The translations under genes and the position numbers were made by a program. This document shows, piece after piece, positions 1 to 9,807 of a DNA stretch of 13,035 bases (its first letter is position 1; every line of letters begins with the position of its first letter). Origin of the DNA: Hyphochytrium catenoides (taxonomy: Eukaryota; Sar; Hyphochytriomycetes; Hyphochytriales; Hyphochytriaceae); the NCBI GenBank assembly GCA_900088475.1, contig FLMG01000472.1, positions 1 through 13,035 of the forward strand, in the 5' to 3' direction. Under the pieces are notes generated by a model. The model saw nothing but the letters and a program-made list of their open reading frames with translations. It made no database searches and was not told where the DNA came from.

Positions 1-222
1 ATATCTTTGGGGTCAAACTGCATGTCTACTTTCACGATGATCATCTTCTCCCTGTGCTTATTCCTCTTGGGTAACGTTTATGAGGTGGCAGCCGATGCTG
101 TCGGACAAGAAGTCAAGTTGATTCCGAGAGACAGAGTGTCAACCGCTTCAGCTTCTTGTCAACATGACATAGTGTTCCAAAAAGACGCACTCACCGAAAG
201 TGCTAACGTGCGAAGGGCTTAA
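1..222 (+). CDS. Partial or small ORF with signal-peptide-like start, unknown
   Basis: The frame is open from the left edge to the TAA at 220-222. The first ATG is at 22, giving 66 residues. The start (MSTFTMIIFSLCLFLLG) is a short polar stretch followed by a hydrophobic core, then small residues (VAADA) that would suit signal peptidase cleavage. The remaining 40 residues are polar, with one Cys and no family I recognise. The frame also stays open upstream of this ATG, so it could equally be the last exon of a gene entering from the left, in which case the hydrophobic stretch would be a membrane segment. No neighbour gives context. Real coding status is uncertain; a 71-codon open frame alone is weak evidence. 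Confidence 0.3.
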   Translation: MSLGSNCMSTFTMIIFSLCLFLLGNVYEVAADAVGQEVKLIPRDRVSTASASCQHDIVFQKDALTESANVRRA

Positions 223-1052
223 GAAATCGCTCCAAAATAAGATAGGTGTCCTTCTTGGAAGCGTTGAAGCCTGGTTCTCATTCCACATTCATCGTCACGA
301 AGAAACTCTTGCTTGCTGATCCCTGCTCGCCTGACTGATGGCATGCAGAAAGGATCCAGAAATCAACATTATTGTCTGGAGCTCTACTTCATTGTTCTGA
401 TGAAGACATTCATTTTGAGCTTTTACTTTGAACCCAGCAGCTTTTTAACAGTAACTGATTAATTTAAGCAGTAACTAAGGGAAGAAGTAACTTTATAAAA
501 CCAAGAATGACAAACATTTTTGCCTTTCTCGGGAATTCAGATTCCTTTTTGAGAAGCCCGATTTCCGTGGGTTCTTCAAGTCTCCATTCAGACTCCTTCA
601 AGTCTGCGTCTGCAGTTTGAGTCTCTGAATTCTCAGAACTTTCCGTTTATTAGCCCGTTGTCGATCTGCATCTCTTCCAACCTCTAAAACTCATCGTTTC
701 TACAGTCTTTAGGCGTTGATGGGACCAAGGGCTTCCATCCTTCGGCCTAAGACGTCAATATTAAACTCATAAGGTGACCGCCGGGGAACGGTAGGGCTTG
801 GCCGGAGACACCCGCGTCGAGCCGTCAATGACCTTCAAGTTCCACTCGCGGCGCAGTGGGAGACAAGGGCAGTCTGCAGTCGGGAGGAGAATTGCAGTCG
901 GAACCTAAAGGTGGAAGACCTAGGAACCACGAAATCCGCTTGATCTTCTTTGTAGGGCATCCTTCCTAGGTGGAGAAGGGCGACCATCACACCACTACCC
1001 CATGATGCAGTGGTGACCTTCGTCGATCTTGGCTATACCACGATTCGTCAAA
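223..1052. other. Intergenic / 5' flank of the VPS9-RCC1 gene
   Basis: No gene is supported here. A TATA-like string (TTATAAAA) lies at 493-500, about 550 nt before the ATG of the next gene, too far to be assigned to it without transcript data. Positions 770-905 are more GC-rich than their surroundings and contain the short string GCAGTCGG twice. The frame of the downstream gene is closed by a TGA at 1014-1016, and there is no AG between that stop and the ATG at 1053. The ATG at 1053 therefore cannot be preceded by a coding exon spliced into the same frame. Confidence 0.6.
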
Positions 1053-4000
1053 ATGGAGGACGCTGAAAGTAGCATCTTTCTGTCCTCCTTTCGTGGACAT
1101 TATCCAGACCTGTGGTACGAAGTCTTCCGCAGAGGTTATCTGGTGGCTTCTCCGCAGAGCATTTCCTTGAGCGATGAAGAAGTCCCTCTTTCTCTAATTC
1201 TCACTCACGTACTGCGGCCGGCATCCCAGACTATCGGAGACTATCGCACATTGGATGGCAAGGTGGTAGCTGTCTCTGGCAACCATATTTACACGCGGCA
1301 GGTGGTCATTGCTATCCAACATACGTTCTGTGCTTGCCGCGATCAGTTTCTCTCTCCACGTCTCCCCTCCCTCTATTCTAGCGTTAGGTCTTCTTTTAAT
1401 CCTTTTTGTCGTACTCCGCACTTTTCCATTTAGTAAGCACGCAATATTCCCTCCGTTTAAGTGGCCGGGGGTTATGCATCGTTCTCTCCGGTGCCTTCTA
1501 TGACTCCGACTATCCCTGCCTTCTTGCGTTTATGCGTCTTTCTCTGAGCGTCTACCCTGACTGCTAATTCTCATACTTGCAGGGTTTTGATGCCGACCGC
1601 ATTGTTCGGATACTGTTTACGGAAAGATTCCCTCTTCACAATCCTTCGGAGGGCAGGGAGGATTTTATTCACATCTTGCATATTAATCGGCCCTTGGTGG
1701 GAGGCATCGAAGCTCCTAAGGCTGAGGACGAGGTGGACAGAGCAACTATTGGAAGGTGGTAGAAATAACATTAGCCCCATTTTTTGTTACTCGGGCCCAT
1801 TTCCATTCTGCTTGCCTTTACGTTGAAGTAGACTCTAGCTCACATTTTCTGTGTCATACAAGTTTGATCTTCCTATCGTCCGTTATATTCCAACGTGCAG
1901 TCTTTGTCCTTTCGTCCTGTCACGGACCATTAATCTTTCTCTCCAACCGTGGCCAACCACTACCTTCCTGGCTTTCCAACTGCAATCCATTCATGTGACG
2001 TACAATAAGACTTTTCTTACTTCTAGCTTCGGTCACAGCATGATTCTTACCGCTATCGTCCCCTTCCCGCGGACGTTTCCTTGTTAGGTATATGGCTATG
2101 ATAAGGAGTTACCCCGCATGCGACTTGATTTTTGCCGAGTTGCATTTGTTCCTTGAATCTCTCTTCAAGTCGGAAACTCTTAACGATGCGGACTACTTGC
2201 GAGCGGAGTGCTTCAGAATGTGGGAGACGGCAGTGAATAAGCTGCTGCATGTGGGAGTTTTGGCACCAGACCTGCCTGCTGCCCAATCTTCCTCCGCTGT
2301 TTTGGCGAGACGGAGACAAAGGGCTCAATTAGAGCACGTGGTCGAGTGGCATATGATGAGCAAGGTGAGGTGCACCCTTCCCGACACCCCGCCTTATGTA
2401 GTTCTAGTGCTACCCTTATTTCGTGAATCTTGTCATCCTGCTCATTGTTGTGGACAACTAGGCCGCGAAAGTCATTATACCCTGTCTCAGAGCGAAGAAT
2501 AGCGCTGCATCATCATCCTTGTGGAGAATTCTTCACTCCTTCACCGATTACTGCCCAGCGGACTTCAAAGTCCGGCCTCTCTTCCAATGTGAAGGAAGCG
2601 ATGTTGCCTCAACCCTCTGTCAGTTGGGCGAGGGACAGACGCCAATGGAACAGCTGCTGGTACTCCAGCGCTGCTTGGATAGCATAAAGGAAGCCATCGA
2701 AAAAAATCTAGCCGGAAAAGGAGAAGACATGGGTAATCCTTCTCCTTACATATCTGGCTTTATGCGAACATGCACCAGCTTTACTAGCTTTTGTTCCCTT
2801 GACTTCAGCTTCAGTATCCCTACCAATACTGACGTTTCTCTACCTCGTTGCCCCGGTTTGTGTCTTTCCTCAGCCCAGTTTCAGCTGACGACGGACGATA
2901 TCCTAGACCAGTTGTTATTCATACTGGTCTTGATCAGGAAAAAGTGGGGTCAATCAGACCCATTTCCCTTGTTGGCGTACTTAGAGTATATGGAGAGCTT
3001 TCACTTTGTGAACTCCAACAGCTCCGCCTTAGGGTATCATAGCAGCTTTCTTTATCTTCAAAGGATATGGTTTCGCTGTGAATATATGTTTTCACAGTCT
3101 CGTCTCCCGATGTTTTCTCTTCCGGTCTGTGCTTTTCTAAGGCCTTATCACTTTCTCTCACCCTGGGAACCCTGGCTCTTAGTCTATGCTATCTTGCTCC
3201 TTGCTTGTGAGTGCATTGGCCTCCACTATCTGGGGTCTAGTCCCAAGTGCTTTCTACGTATCCTGCTGACTTGCGTTGTACTCTTGAGTTATTTTCTAAG
3301 ACATTGTCCTTTGCTGTCACACTCCATATCTGGGAATAACCAGTTTCACCATCGCAACGTTCCGAATTGCGGCAGAGTGGTTTCTTCAGGTTGAGCGTGG
3401 TGGCCAACGGCCTCATTCTCTTATACACTCAGCGCTTGAAGATAACATTAGGGACGTGACAGCCTCGCTTCCCTCGTCTGCGGCCCCGTCCTCCCCTGTC
3501 TCGCCCTCCATGTCATTTCGCCAACTCGGCATGAGAGCTGGGAAAAGGCTTGCGGTAATGACGGTTGACAACAAAGAGCCTTCTCTTGAGACAACAGAGG
3601 AAAAGCAGGCAGGAAGTAGTAGTGCTGAGGTGCCCATCTCCTCTTTGCATACGATGGATTTCGGCTTTGGGGTGCTAGATACCCGTCTTGCTGAAGCTCA
3701 GGGTCTACTTCACATCATATCCGGTAGGCAGTCCTCGTTGCAAATTGAACTGTGCCGCCGTACCAACCCTTTAATATCCTTGATGTCCGGTAAAACCCCC
3801 ATCTTACTGGATTGCGAAGTCACCACACCGCCTTTTTTAGGCCTAAGACATCAAGCGTTCGTCCATCTTCACCTTGTAACGTCAGCTAGAGTTACACTTC
3901 TGGCCAGAGTCGATAGTCTTCGCTAACGCTGTGCTGTTCCTCTCCTCTTTATTGACTATCCTGTTTGACTCGTGGGCTGGGTTGCAGATGATGGGTCATA

Positions 4001-6665
4001 CTATAACCTAGACTGGCCAGGAGGCATTCAAAGCGCTTCGGAAAACTCCGTACTCTCTCTCCCTGCCCTCAACGCGCCTTTTCCTCTGCCGGTGTCAGCG
4101 GTAGCTTCTGGCCGGGCACACAATGTCTTAGTTGAGAGAGATGGCGGAGCTGTCTACGCTTGGGGAGAAAACGAGTATGATCAGCTTGGAGTCCAATCAG
4201 AACACGGATTCCTCCCCTTCATGAGAACAAAGCCCACAAGAGTGGCAATCCCCACCAGAATAACAGGTAGGGGTTATATTGACTTCTCACGTCACGGTGT
4301 CGTTCCTTCGGGTGCTTTCACGCCTAGATCGTACTTATTGCTGTCCCTTCTTCCATGGTCCTCAGCTTGTATGTGGGTGAATAATGCTTTCTTGTTGTGC
4401 TTGTATACTCCAAATAGCTTCGAGCAGACGAATCCCTCCACTGTTCATATTTTGGTGATTGTTCGCTGTCTTGTGTCGTGGTTAAGCATTTGATCCATAT
4501 GCCCTATTTTGGCCATGGTCTTGGGTCCACTATAGGCTTGTTGCGTTGTTATGCTATCTCACGTGATGACTTCTCTGTTGTTCTCCGGACCACTTTCGAA
4601 AGCCTTGAGAGGCCGTGTTATCCGTTTCGTTGCGTGTGGGGCGGCTCACACCTTAGCCCTGGATAGTGGTGGGAAGGTAAACATACGTGGAAAATCACAA
4701 TGGAGCATCCGTGGAAACAATGCTTACATCTTTCCCATTGACGTCGTCCACACCTTGTCCCGCGCTGCCTGCTACTTAACCGTAGCGGCCTTCAGCAACA
4801 AGGGACCTCAGCTTCTTCATTCTGCCTTTTTCATGCTGAGATCTGTTGGCATCCATGCTGCAATTGCTTGCCATTTGCATGCCCTTAAATGGGGCGCATT
4901 TATCTCGTCCTGTCTCCGCTTTGGAGTTAAAGGCGCCTAATAATGCCATTGTTGTCCTTTGTTCTCGACCGCAACTTCTCACGATGCAGGTCTACAGCTG
5001 GGGTAAGGTCGAAAATGGTCGTCTTGGCCGACCCTGCACGGGTGACAGTGATGGGGTAAAAATTCAACCAACTGTCTGTTTCTTCCTTGCTTGCCATGAA
5101 TGACTCAGTTTTTCTCAGCGTTGATGTGACGTTCATTCCCCTACGCAGTAAACGCTTCAAACTCTTTTCTCTTCTTTCGCCCTTGCTTTACGTCAATCTC
5201 GTGTGCTATGTCTTCACGTCTTGCTTTGCATTATAGATTCAAATGTCCTCTCTGCTGACATAGCTGATTATGGTTGTAGAATTGCGAACCTGTGCTCGAA
5301 CCATGGAACAGCCGAGGCAACGGCTCGCAGGAAGGTATACAACCCGTTCTTTTCCTCTTTGACGCAAGCGGTTCTTTGCATATCCTTCCTGCCCAAGAAA
5401 TGTGGCTCTACCCAAATCTACGTTAGCTTGGCTTCGCATGCCACGTTGTCTGACCTTTCATTGTTCTTGCTTCAGCTTGGGATATGACCTCCAGGAAGAA
5501 GCACGTTGTTTCTATTGCATGTGGAGAGAGACACAGCCTTATCGTACTAAATGATGGATCTGCCTATTCGTAAGCCGGAGTTCTCCCCTCTTCCTCCTGC
5601 TTGCTCTGACGATTTTACAAGCTTGAAAGCGCCCATTGCTTTTGGGGCCTTGCCATCCCAGCGTTATTCTCCTTGTCAGGCCCTTCCTCTTTATTATAGC
5701 CGGCGCCTTGTCTGATACGTCGTCTGCTCGTTTGTCTAAAAAGCTGGGGCTGGGGTGCTGCTGGACAATTGGGGTTAGGTTCTCACTGCGATGTCAGTGA
5801 ACCAGCAAAGGTGAGTCATCATAGAAGTTGAGGGCCATGGATGGCAAGTGGGAGCTAAACCTGAGCTTAACTTCAAAAGCAGGAAGTGAAGTCTGGAGAA
5901 TGGCCATGATCGCTTCACCTTACGTCGCCCTTCCTCTCTCTTTCTCCTTCTTGGATCATATGTAGGTACTAGCGCTAGCGTCTGAAAGCCTCCGTATTCG
6001 GAGTACTGCCGGCGGCAGCGAACATTCTCTCTTTCTTTCCTGGAATGGACACGTCTTTTCTTGTGGAGCCAACAGCAAAGGGCAACTGGGTCGGCCAACG
6101 ATCTCATCTGATCCAGGTAGAGCAGCTTGCTTGACCCCACCCTTTCCAGAGCTAAAGCCCTGACGTCCGCAACCGTATCTTCTCTTTGTATGACCCGCAC
6201 TTGCTTTGTCTCCAACGGTTTGGCAGCACCGGTCAGTTCGCCCTCTCACCTGTGTCTATACTCTTACCTGGTCCCGCGGTAAGTCTCCACAATTTCTATG
6301 TCCCTCGCCACCCTCTGCATCCATCTGCGAGTGGTTGGTTTCTCTCTCTGTTCAATCTTCTAACAGCACTGCCCTTCCGTAACAGGCGGGTAGAAACCCC
6401 TCGAGGCGTCTTTATAGATCAGATCTCTGCTGGTCCCATGGGGAATGCTGCTATCAGCGGGGATAACAAAGTCTACTTGTGGGGTCAAAACAAGGAGCAC
6501 AAAACCATGAGTACAGACGAGCAAAGTCAAGACCAGGAAAAGGAGAACAGGACACTCCCTGACTATGCTCCGGCAGAGTGCTTGGCACTAGAAAGCGCTT
6601 TAACAATTAGTTGTGGTGCAAAGGCGCTTGTTGCACTTCTGTTGGGCAGTTCCTCGTCCCCGTAG
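1053..6665 (+). CDS. Varp-like N-terminus + VPS9 domain + RCC1 repeat protein (875 aa, 15 exons)
   Basis: Probable endosomal Rab regulator. Exons: 1053-1301, 1583-1755, 2088-2364, 2462-2732, 2874-3033, 3344-3723, 3988-4266, 4603-4676, 4990-5055, 5280-5334, 5476-5569, 5744-5810, 5966-6116, 6227-6278, 6386-6665. All 14 introns are GT-AG with matching phases (0,2,0,1,2,1,1,0,0,1,2,0,1,2); the sum is 876 codons including TAG. The start has a strong context (A at -3, G at +4). Residues 1-220 resemble the Varp/ANKRD27 N-terminus: a TLDGK..AVSGN segment (66-77), then ILF.ERF (93-99) and FIHILHINRPL (111-121). A helical bundle and VPS9 core span about 225-395, with TTDDILDQLL at 329-338 and an ATFRIAAEWFL end near 381-391. 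A Ser/Pro-rich linker follows (about 405-500). About five RCC1 blades plus a partial sixth fill 535-875, with repeated ACG..H and Y.WG motifs (W562, W625, W694). VPS9 domains usually load Rab5-family GTPases; RCC1 propellers bind varied partners, so a Ran role is not implied. Varp normally carries ankyrin repeats and alsin has RCC1 before VPS9, so this order is unusual. Exact boundaries of exons 5-6 and 14 are the least certain. Confidence 0.9.
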
Positions 6666-7675
6666 CTCTCCGTCGGATCTAACCGAGAACCAAAGTCGAG
6701 CGCACAAAAGAAGCAGGGGAGAGAGGGAGCGACAGTCTCCTTCGTTGTCAATCAGAGTTCATCTAGCTACATCTCCCCATACCCAGCAGGGAACGATGCT
6801 CTGTCCAAGAAAAACAGAGAAAGGTTTGAAGAAGTCTAGACGCTGACAAGATCTACCATATCCCCTACTTTGCAGCTGGAGAAGGTGTCTCGACTTGCAG
6901 ACCTTGCTAAGTCTCTCTTTCCTATCGTTACTTGCCACTATGACGGAGATCAAGCAGTTCAAGGATAAGAAGATGTGGCGGCCAAGAGTGATCAAGACCG
7001 CCTGACCTGATAGTCACATCACTTTCTTGGCAGCTTCCTCTGTCAAGAAATCGACTTGGTGAAGCAAAGAGCGCAAGACTGGGAAGGCAGGCGAATAATG
7101 TCACTTTTGTTTCTTTTTATAAAGCTATGTCTCCTACTTAGAGAGGATTGTCTTCCTCACTGGTGCATCGCTCTATCTCTTTTGGCAATGCTTTATCAGC
7201 TCATTGAGCTCCGTCAGCTTCTTTTCTAAAAGATCCCGTCCTTGTTCCTTTCCATATCAGACTTTGGCATCCAGGGACGAAGCTTGAAGCTGCTTTTGCC
7301 ATTGACAACAGCCTCGTCTCTCAAATTTTGGGTCCGCATTCAATAAAAGCAAAGATAGCATCTTTGCTAGCTTTCATCAGCCTATCTTTCTTTCTTTTGA
7401 TGGCCTCTCAAACCCGAAGCTCAGGCCGGTCCGCGATCTTTTGCGCTTGCTTCAGTGACCCTGTGAGCAGCCCCTTGACCCCTGACTGCCAAGAGACGAG
7501 AGGTCAAGCACGAAGAGGCGAGAGAGCCTTCAAGTGATCAGAAGGCATTACCCAGAGATTTATCTGGGTGGAAGCGGACGAAAAAAGAACTAGAGAGGCA
7601 AGGGAGCCGTGATCCTACGCAGTCTGGTGATGCAAGAGGAACCATTATGCAGGGACCACTAGAGTTTATCTGCAG
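6666..7675. other. 3' flank of the VPS9-RCC1 gene, coding-like fragments only
   Basis: No complete gene is supported. Directly after the TAG at 6663-6665 the same frame stays open for 57 codons, to the TAG at 6837-6839. A good acceptor (pyrimidines then TTTGCAG) ends at 6875 and is followed by a helical-looking frame beginning LEKVSRLADLAKSL. Another acceptor-like TTGGCAG precedes a frame reading CQEIDLVKQRAQDWE near 7045-7090. Between 7330 and 7530 several frames on both strands are open by turns, each broken by stops. I could not chain these pieces with proper donors and matching phases, so they may be untranslated sequence, a decayed gene or a gene with tiny exons. Confidence 0.4.
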
Positions 7676-7842
7676 CTGCTAATCCAGCCCTGCGGCCTCT
7701 CTCACTCTTCTCATCCTCTCAACGTAGCCCAGTGTGCGTTATCCTTCTAAGCTCTAACTCCGTAGAAGCAGTCATCTCAGCACTGAGAGTCAAGTCGTCG
7801 GACAAAGAGCTCAAGAAACCTCTTGCCAGTCTGTCAGCCTAA
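7676..7842 (+). other. Candidate 3' terminal exon of an unrecognised gene
   Basis: After an acceptor-like TTTATCTGCAG (ending 7675), a frame entered in phase 1 is open for 54 codons to a TAA at 7840-7842. The peptide looks protein-like: a Ser/Leu-rich start, a hydrophobic run (VCVILL), then an acidic/basic helix-like tail (SVEAVISALRVKSSDKELKK). There is no ATG early in it, so it would have to be spliced to something upstream, which I could not find. An open stretch of this length occurs by chance at moderate frequency, and the opposite strand is also open over part of it. I do not recognise a family. Confidence 0.2.
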
Positions 7843-8199
7843 ACATCCTACCACTCAACTCACTTTTGAATCCTTCGACTGTTGAACCCTTCGCGTAGCG
7901 TCTCTCTCTCTCCCCATGCCATGTTCTGTCTGTCTCACGACGATGAAGGACGAACATGGACGAAGTGAAGCTATTGCCTCTTTCTGCTCCTATGTATGCG
8001 TCATCGCAGCAGCTGCCCCACTCCTCAGCATTCTTTTTTCTCTGCTTCTTCTTCTCGCCGTTTATCCTCCGTCGCTCCCCCTTCCGATCCGCCCCTCTGC
8101 CAAACGTGGTGGTAGGCTTCGCATGGATCCCTTTCCGCCTCTCTCCCGCCCCCAGGCCCACCATGCCGTTCCTCCTCCTTTCTCTCACTACCAAAGTCT

Positions 8200-8354
8200 C
8201 TCTTCTTGTCTCTCTTCTCTCTTTACTTCCTCTCCTCTCTCTCTCCTCTCTGCCTCTTGCACTGTTACTCCCCAATATCTTTTCTCTTTCTCTCTCTCTC
8301 TCACTCTCTCTCTCTCACCCAGTCTCTCACTCTCTCTCTCTCTCTCTCACTCAC

Positions 8355-8390
<36 letters not shown>

Positions 8391-8406
8391 CTCTCTTTCT
8401 CTCTCA
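8200..8406. repeat. CT-rich microsatellite tract
   Basis: About 200 nt of nearly pure pyrimidine, mostly imperfect CT dinucleotide repeats with occasional CA, CCC and TTT interruptions; the densest part is 8286-8405. It is followed by TTGACAATAACAG, so it could serve as a polypyrimidine tract for a splice acceptor at about 8420. Long open frames across it (Leu/Ser-rich on plus, Arg/Glu-rich on minus) come from the dinucleotide repeat, which has no stop codons, and should not be read as genes. Confidence 0.95.
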
Positions 8407-8758
8407 TTGACAATAACAGCCGGGCAGGGCTTTCAAAAATGGCTAAGATCCCCGACTTCAACTTCAGGACGGGTGGGTCCTATTGCAAAGGGTCTCTAAG
8501 TTTACCATTGCCAGCCGGTGGGTAGGAGAAGAGCCCTTACTGCTCACAAGAAATCGCGCCCGCTACATCGCTGATAGAGAAATCCTTATTCAGTCATAGC
8601 ATCAGGCGGATTAGGGATATCCGGAGGTTGACAAATGGGATGCTCCAGATGCAGAAAGTTCTGGATCCTTTGTCGTTGCTTCACCTTCTTTTCTTCTTCC
8701 CTGCTCCCACCATTTCAACAAGGAGATCGCCACTCTCTCTTCTCTCATCTGAATGTAG
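8407..8758. other. Intergenic stretch with coding-like fragments on plus strand
   Basis: An ATG in good context near 8440 opens a short frame (MAKIPDFNFRTG...) that stops at TAG 8523-8525. The same frame then stays open to a stop ending at 8822 and includes a helix-like segment (SIRRIRDIRRLTNGMLQMQK, about 8600-8660) preceded by an acceptor-like TTATTCAG ending at 8593. I cannot join these into a gene with consistent phases and do not recognise a family. Confidence 0.3.
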
Positions 8759-8901
8759 AATTTTTAGGGTTATCTTTTACTCTGTGTCGGTCCATGCCTC
8801 CACTCTGTCTCTTGGCTTCTGATGAGGTCGACAACAGGCAGGCGCTGTCTTTTCTTCCGTCCAGCAGCGTGGCGAGCGTCAAGGATATCTTGAGAGAGTA
8901 G
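8759..8901 (+). other. Candidate terminal exon of an unrecognised gene
   Basis: A pyrimidine-rich stretch ending in TGAATGTAG (to 8758) looks like a splice acceptor. The frame that follows runs to TAG at 8899-8901. The last 27 codons (SDEVDNRQALSFLPSSS, then a KDILRE end) have the look of a real C-terminus, with mixed charge and a GC-rich third position. No ATG and donor upstream fit convincingly. It may belong with the other coding-like pieces between 6840 and 8700, or be chance. Confidence 0.22.
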
Positions 8902-9756
8902 CTATAAGGGACAGGAAGCACGTCTCGTGATCATGCTACCAACCCAGCCAGATGGGCTCTACCACCTGTGTTAGCAATACAAATCTTAGTTATTTGTAGG
9001 TTGAGGAAGTAGCTGTGGGCGTGGGGTGGGTAAGAACTCTCTCTGGTCAGGGGTCAATCGCTGGACTTCAAGTTGTCCCAAGGCTTTCCTCCTCCCTTCT
9101 AGGGCACAAGCCATACAGTTATTTACTGGCTTACCTCCCTCCCTACATCTTGGCAGTGTAAAGCAGTTTTCTTCTGTCTTTTTGAGGTAGAAACTACTCT
9201 AACCGTGGTCCCTGTTATTATCTATGGGCTCCGTGGCCTTGATATCAAGCTCCTCCTAGACCTAGACACAAGCAGGCTTCTGTATTACTACTGCCGGTGG
9301 TGGCATTATATAAAGTAGAATTAAGATAAGAGGGACAGGGGGTATTACTACATAATGTTCAAAGTATCTGCCTTGTCTACGGGGTTTTCTCCTAACATTT
9401 CTTTGTCCTTCTCCTTCCTCTTCCTCCCTCTTCCTCTCAGCCTCTGTCTGTTCTGTGTGACATCAAACAAGTTCGCAAACCCAGCTCAGACCCTAAACAC
9501 AAACTCTCGTAACCCCTTTTGCCCAAACCCATAAATCTAACACACATATGACTCATAATAGTTGCCTAAGTGTATATACTGGAGCCTAGACCCACTACTC
9601 TAGCACATAATTAAACCTACAAATGCCGTAGTTTTGAAGGTTTGTGTGTAATTTAGCGATGTGTGTGAGGAACATAGACATGGCCTCCAGATAGATAAGA
9701 ACAGAAGAAAGGCGCCGACACTGTGGAAGAAGCGAGGAAGAGAGAGAAGAGAAGAG

Positions 9757-9759
<3 letters not shown>
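8902..9759. other. Intergenic, no gene seen
   Basis: About 860 nt with stops in all frames at short spacing, AT-richer than the genes, with scattered pyrimidine runs. A GA-rich stretch (about 9727-9757) sits at its right end, just before the CT microsatellite. No RNA gene could be supported. Confidence 0.6.

Positions 9760-9804
<45 letters not shown>
9760..9804. repeat. Perfect (CT)22 microsatellite
   Basis: Forty-five nt of uninterrupted CT dinucleotide, ended by a single G (CTCGCTCC). It is preceded within 3 nt by a GA-rich run, so the two can pair with each other. It lies about 290 nt upstream of the start of the WD40 gene. Confidence 0.97.

Positions 9805-9807
<3 letters not shown>

Noticed and set aside
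767-873. Possible minus-strand terminal exon in the GC-rich patch, entered after a TGCAG acceptor and ending in TGA, with a protein-like tail (REWNLKVIDGSTRVSPAKP).
   Set aside because: Its upstream exons would have to overlap the start of the well supported plus-strand gene at 1053, and I recognise no family.
7170-7480. Reassigned TGA codon, suggested by coiled-coil-like minus-strand frames interrupted only by TGA.
   Set aside because: The three supported genes contain no in-frame TGA in about 1400 codons, so a reassigned TGA is unlikely; decay or chance is simpler.
7811-8525. Long open frames across the CT microsatellite (Ser/Leu-rich on plus, Arg/Glu-rich on minus, up to 189 codons).
   Set aside because: A CT/GA dinucleotide repeat contains no stop codons in any frame, so such frames arise automatically; no domain is visible in them.
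8925-8990. tRNA-like string on the minus strand (GGTGGTAGAGCCC, like a D-arm).
   Set aside because: No TTC-type B box follows, and acceptor and anticodon stems cannot be drawn.
9486-9540. Telomere-like CCCTAAA string.
   Set aside because: Only one copy with loosely similar neighbours; no tandem array.
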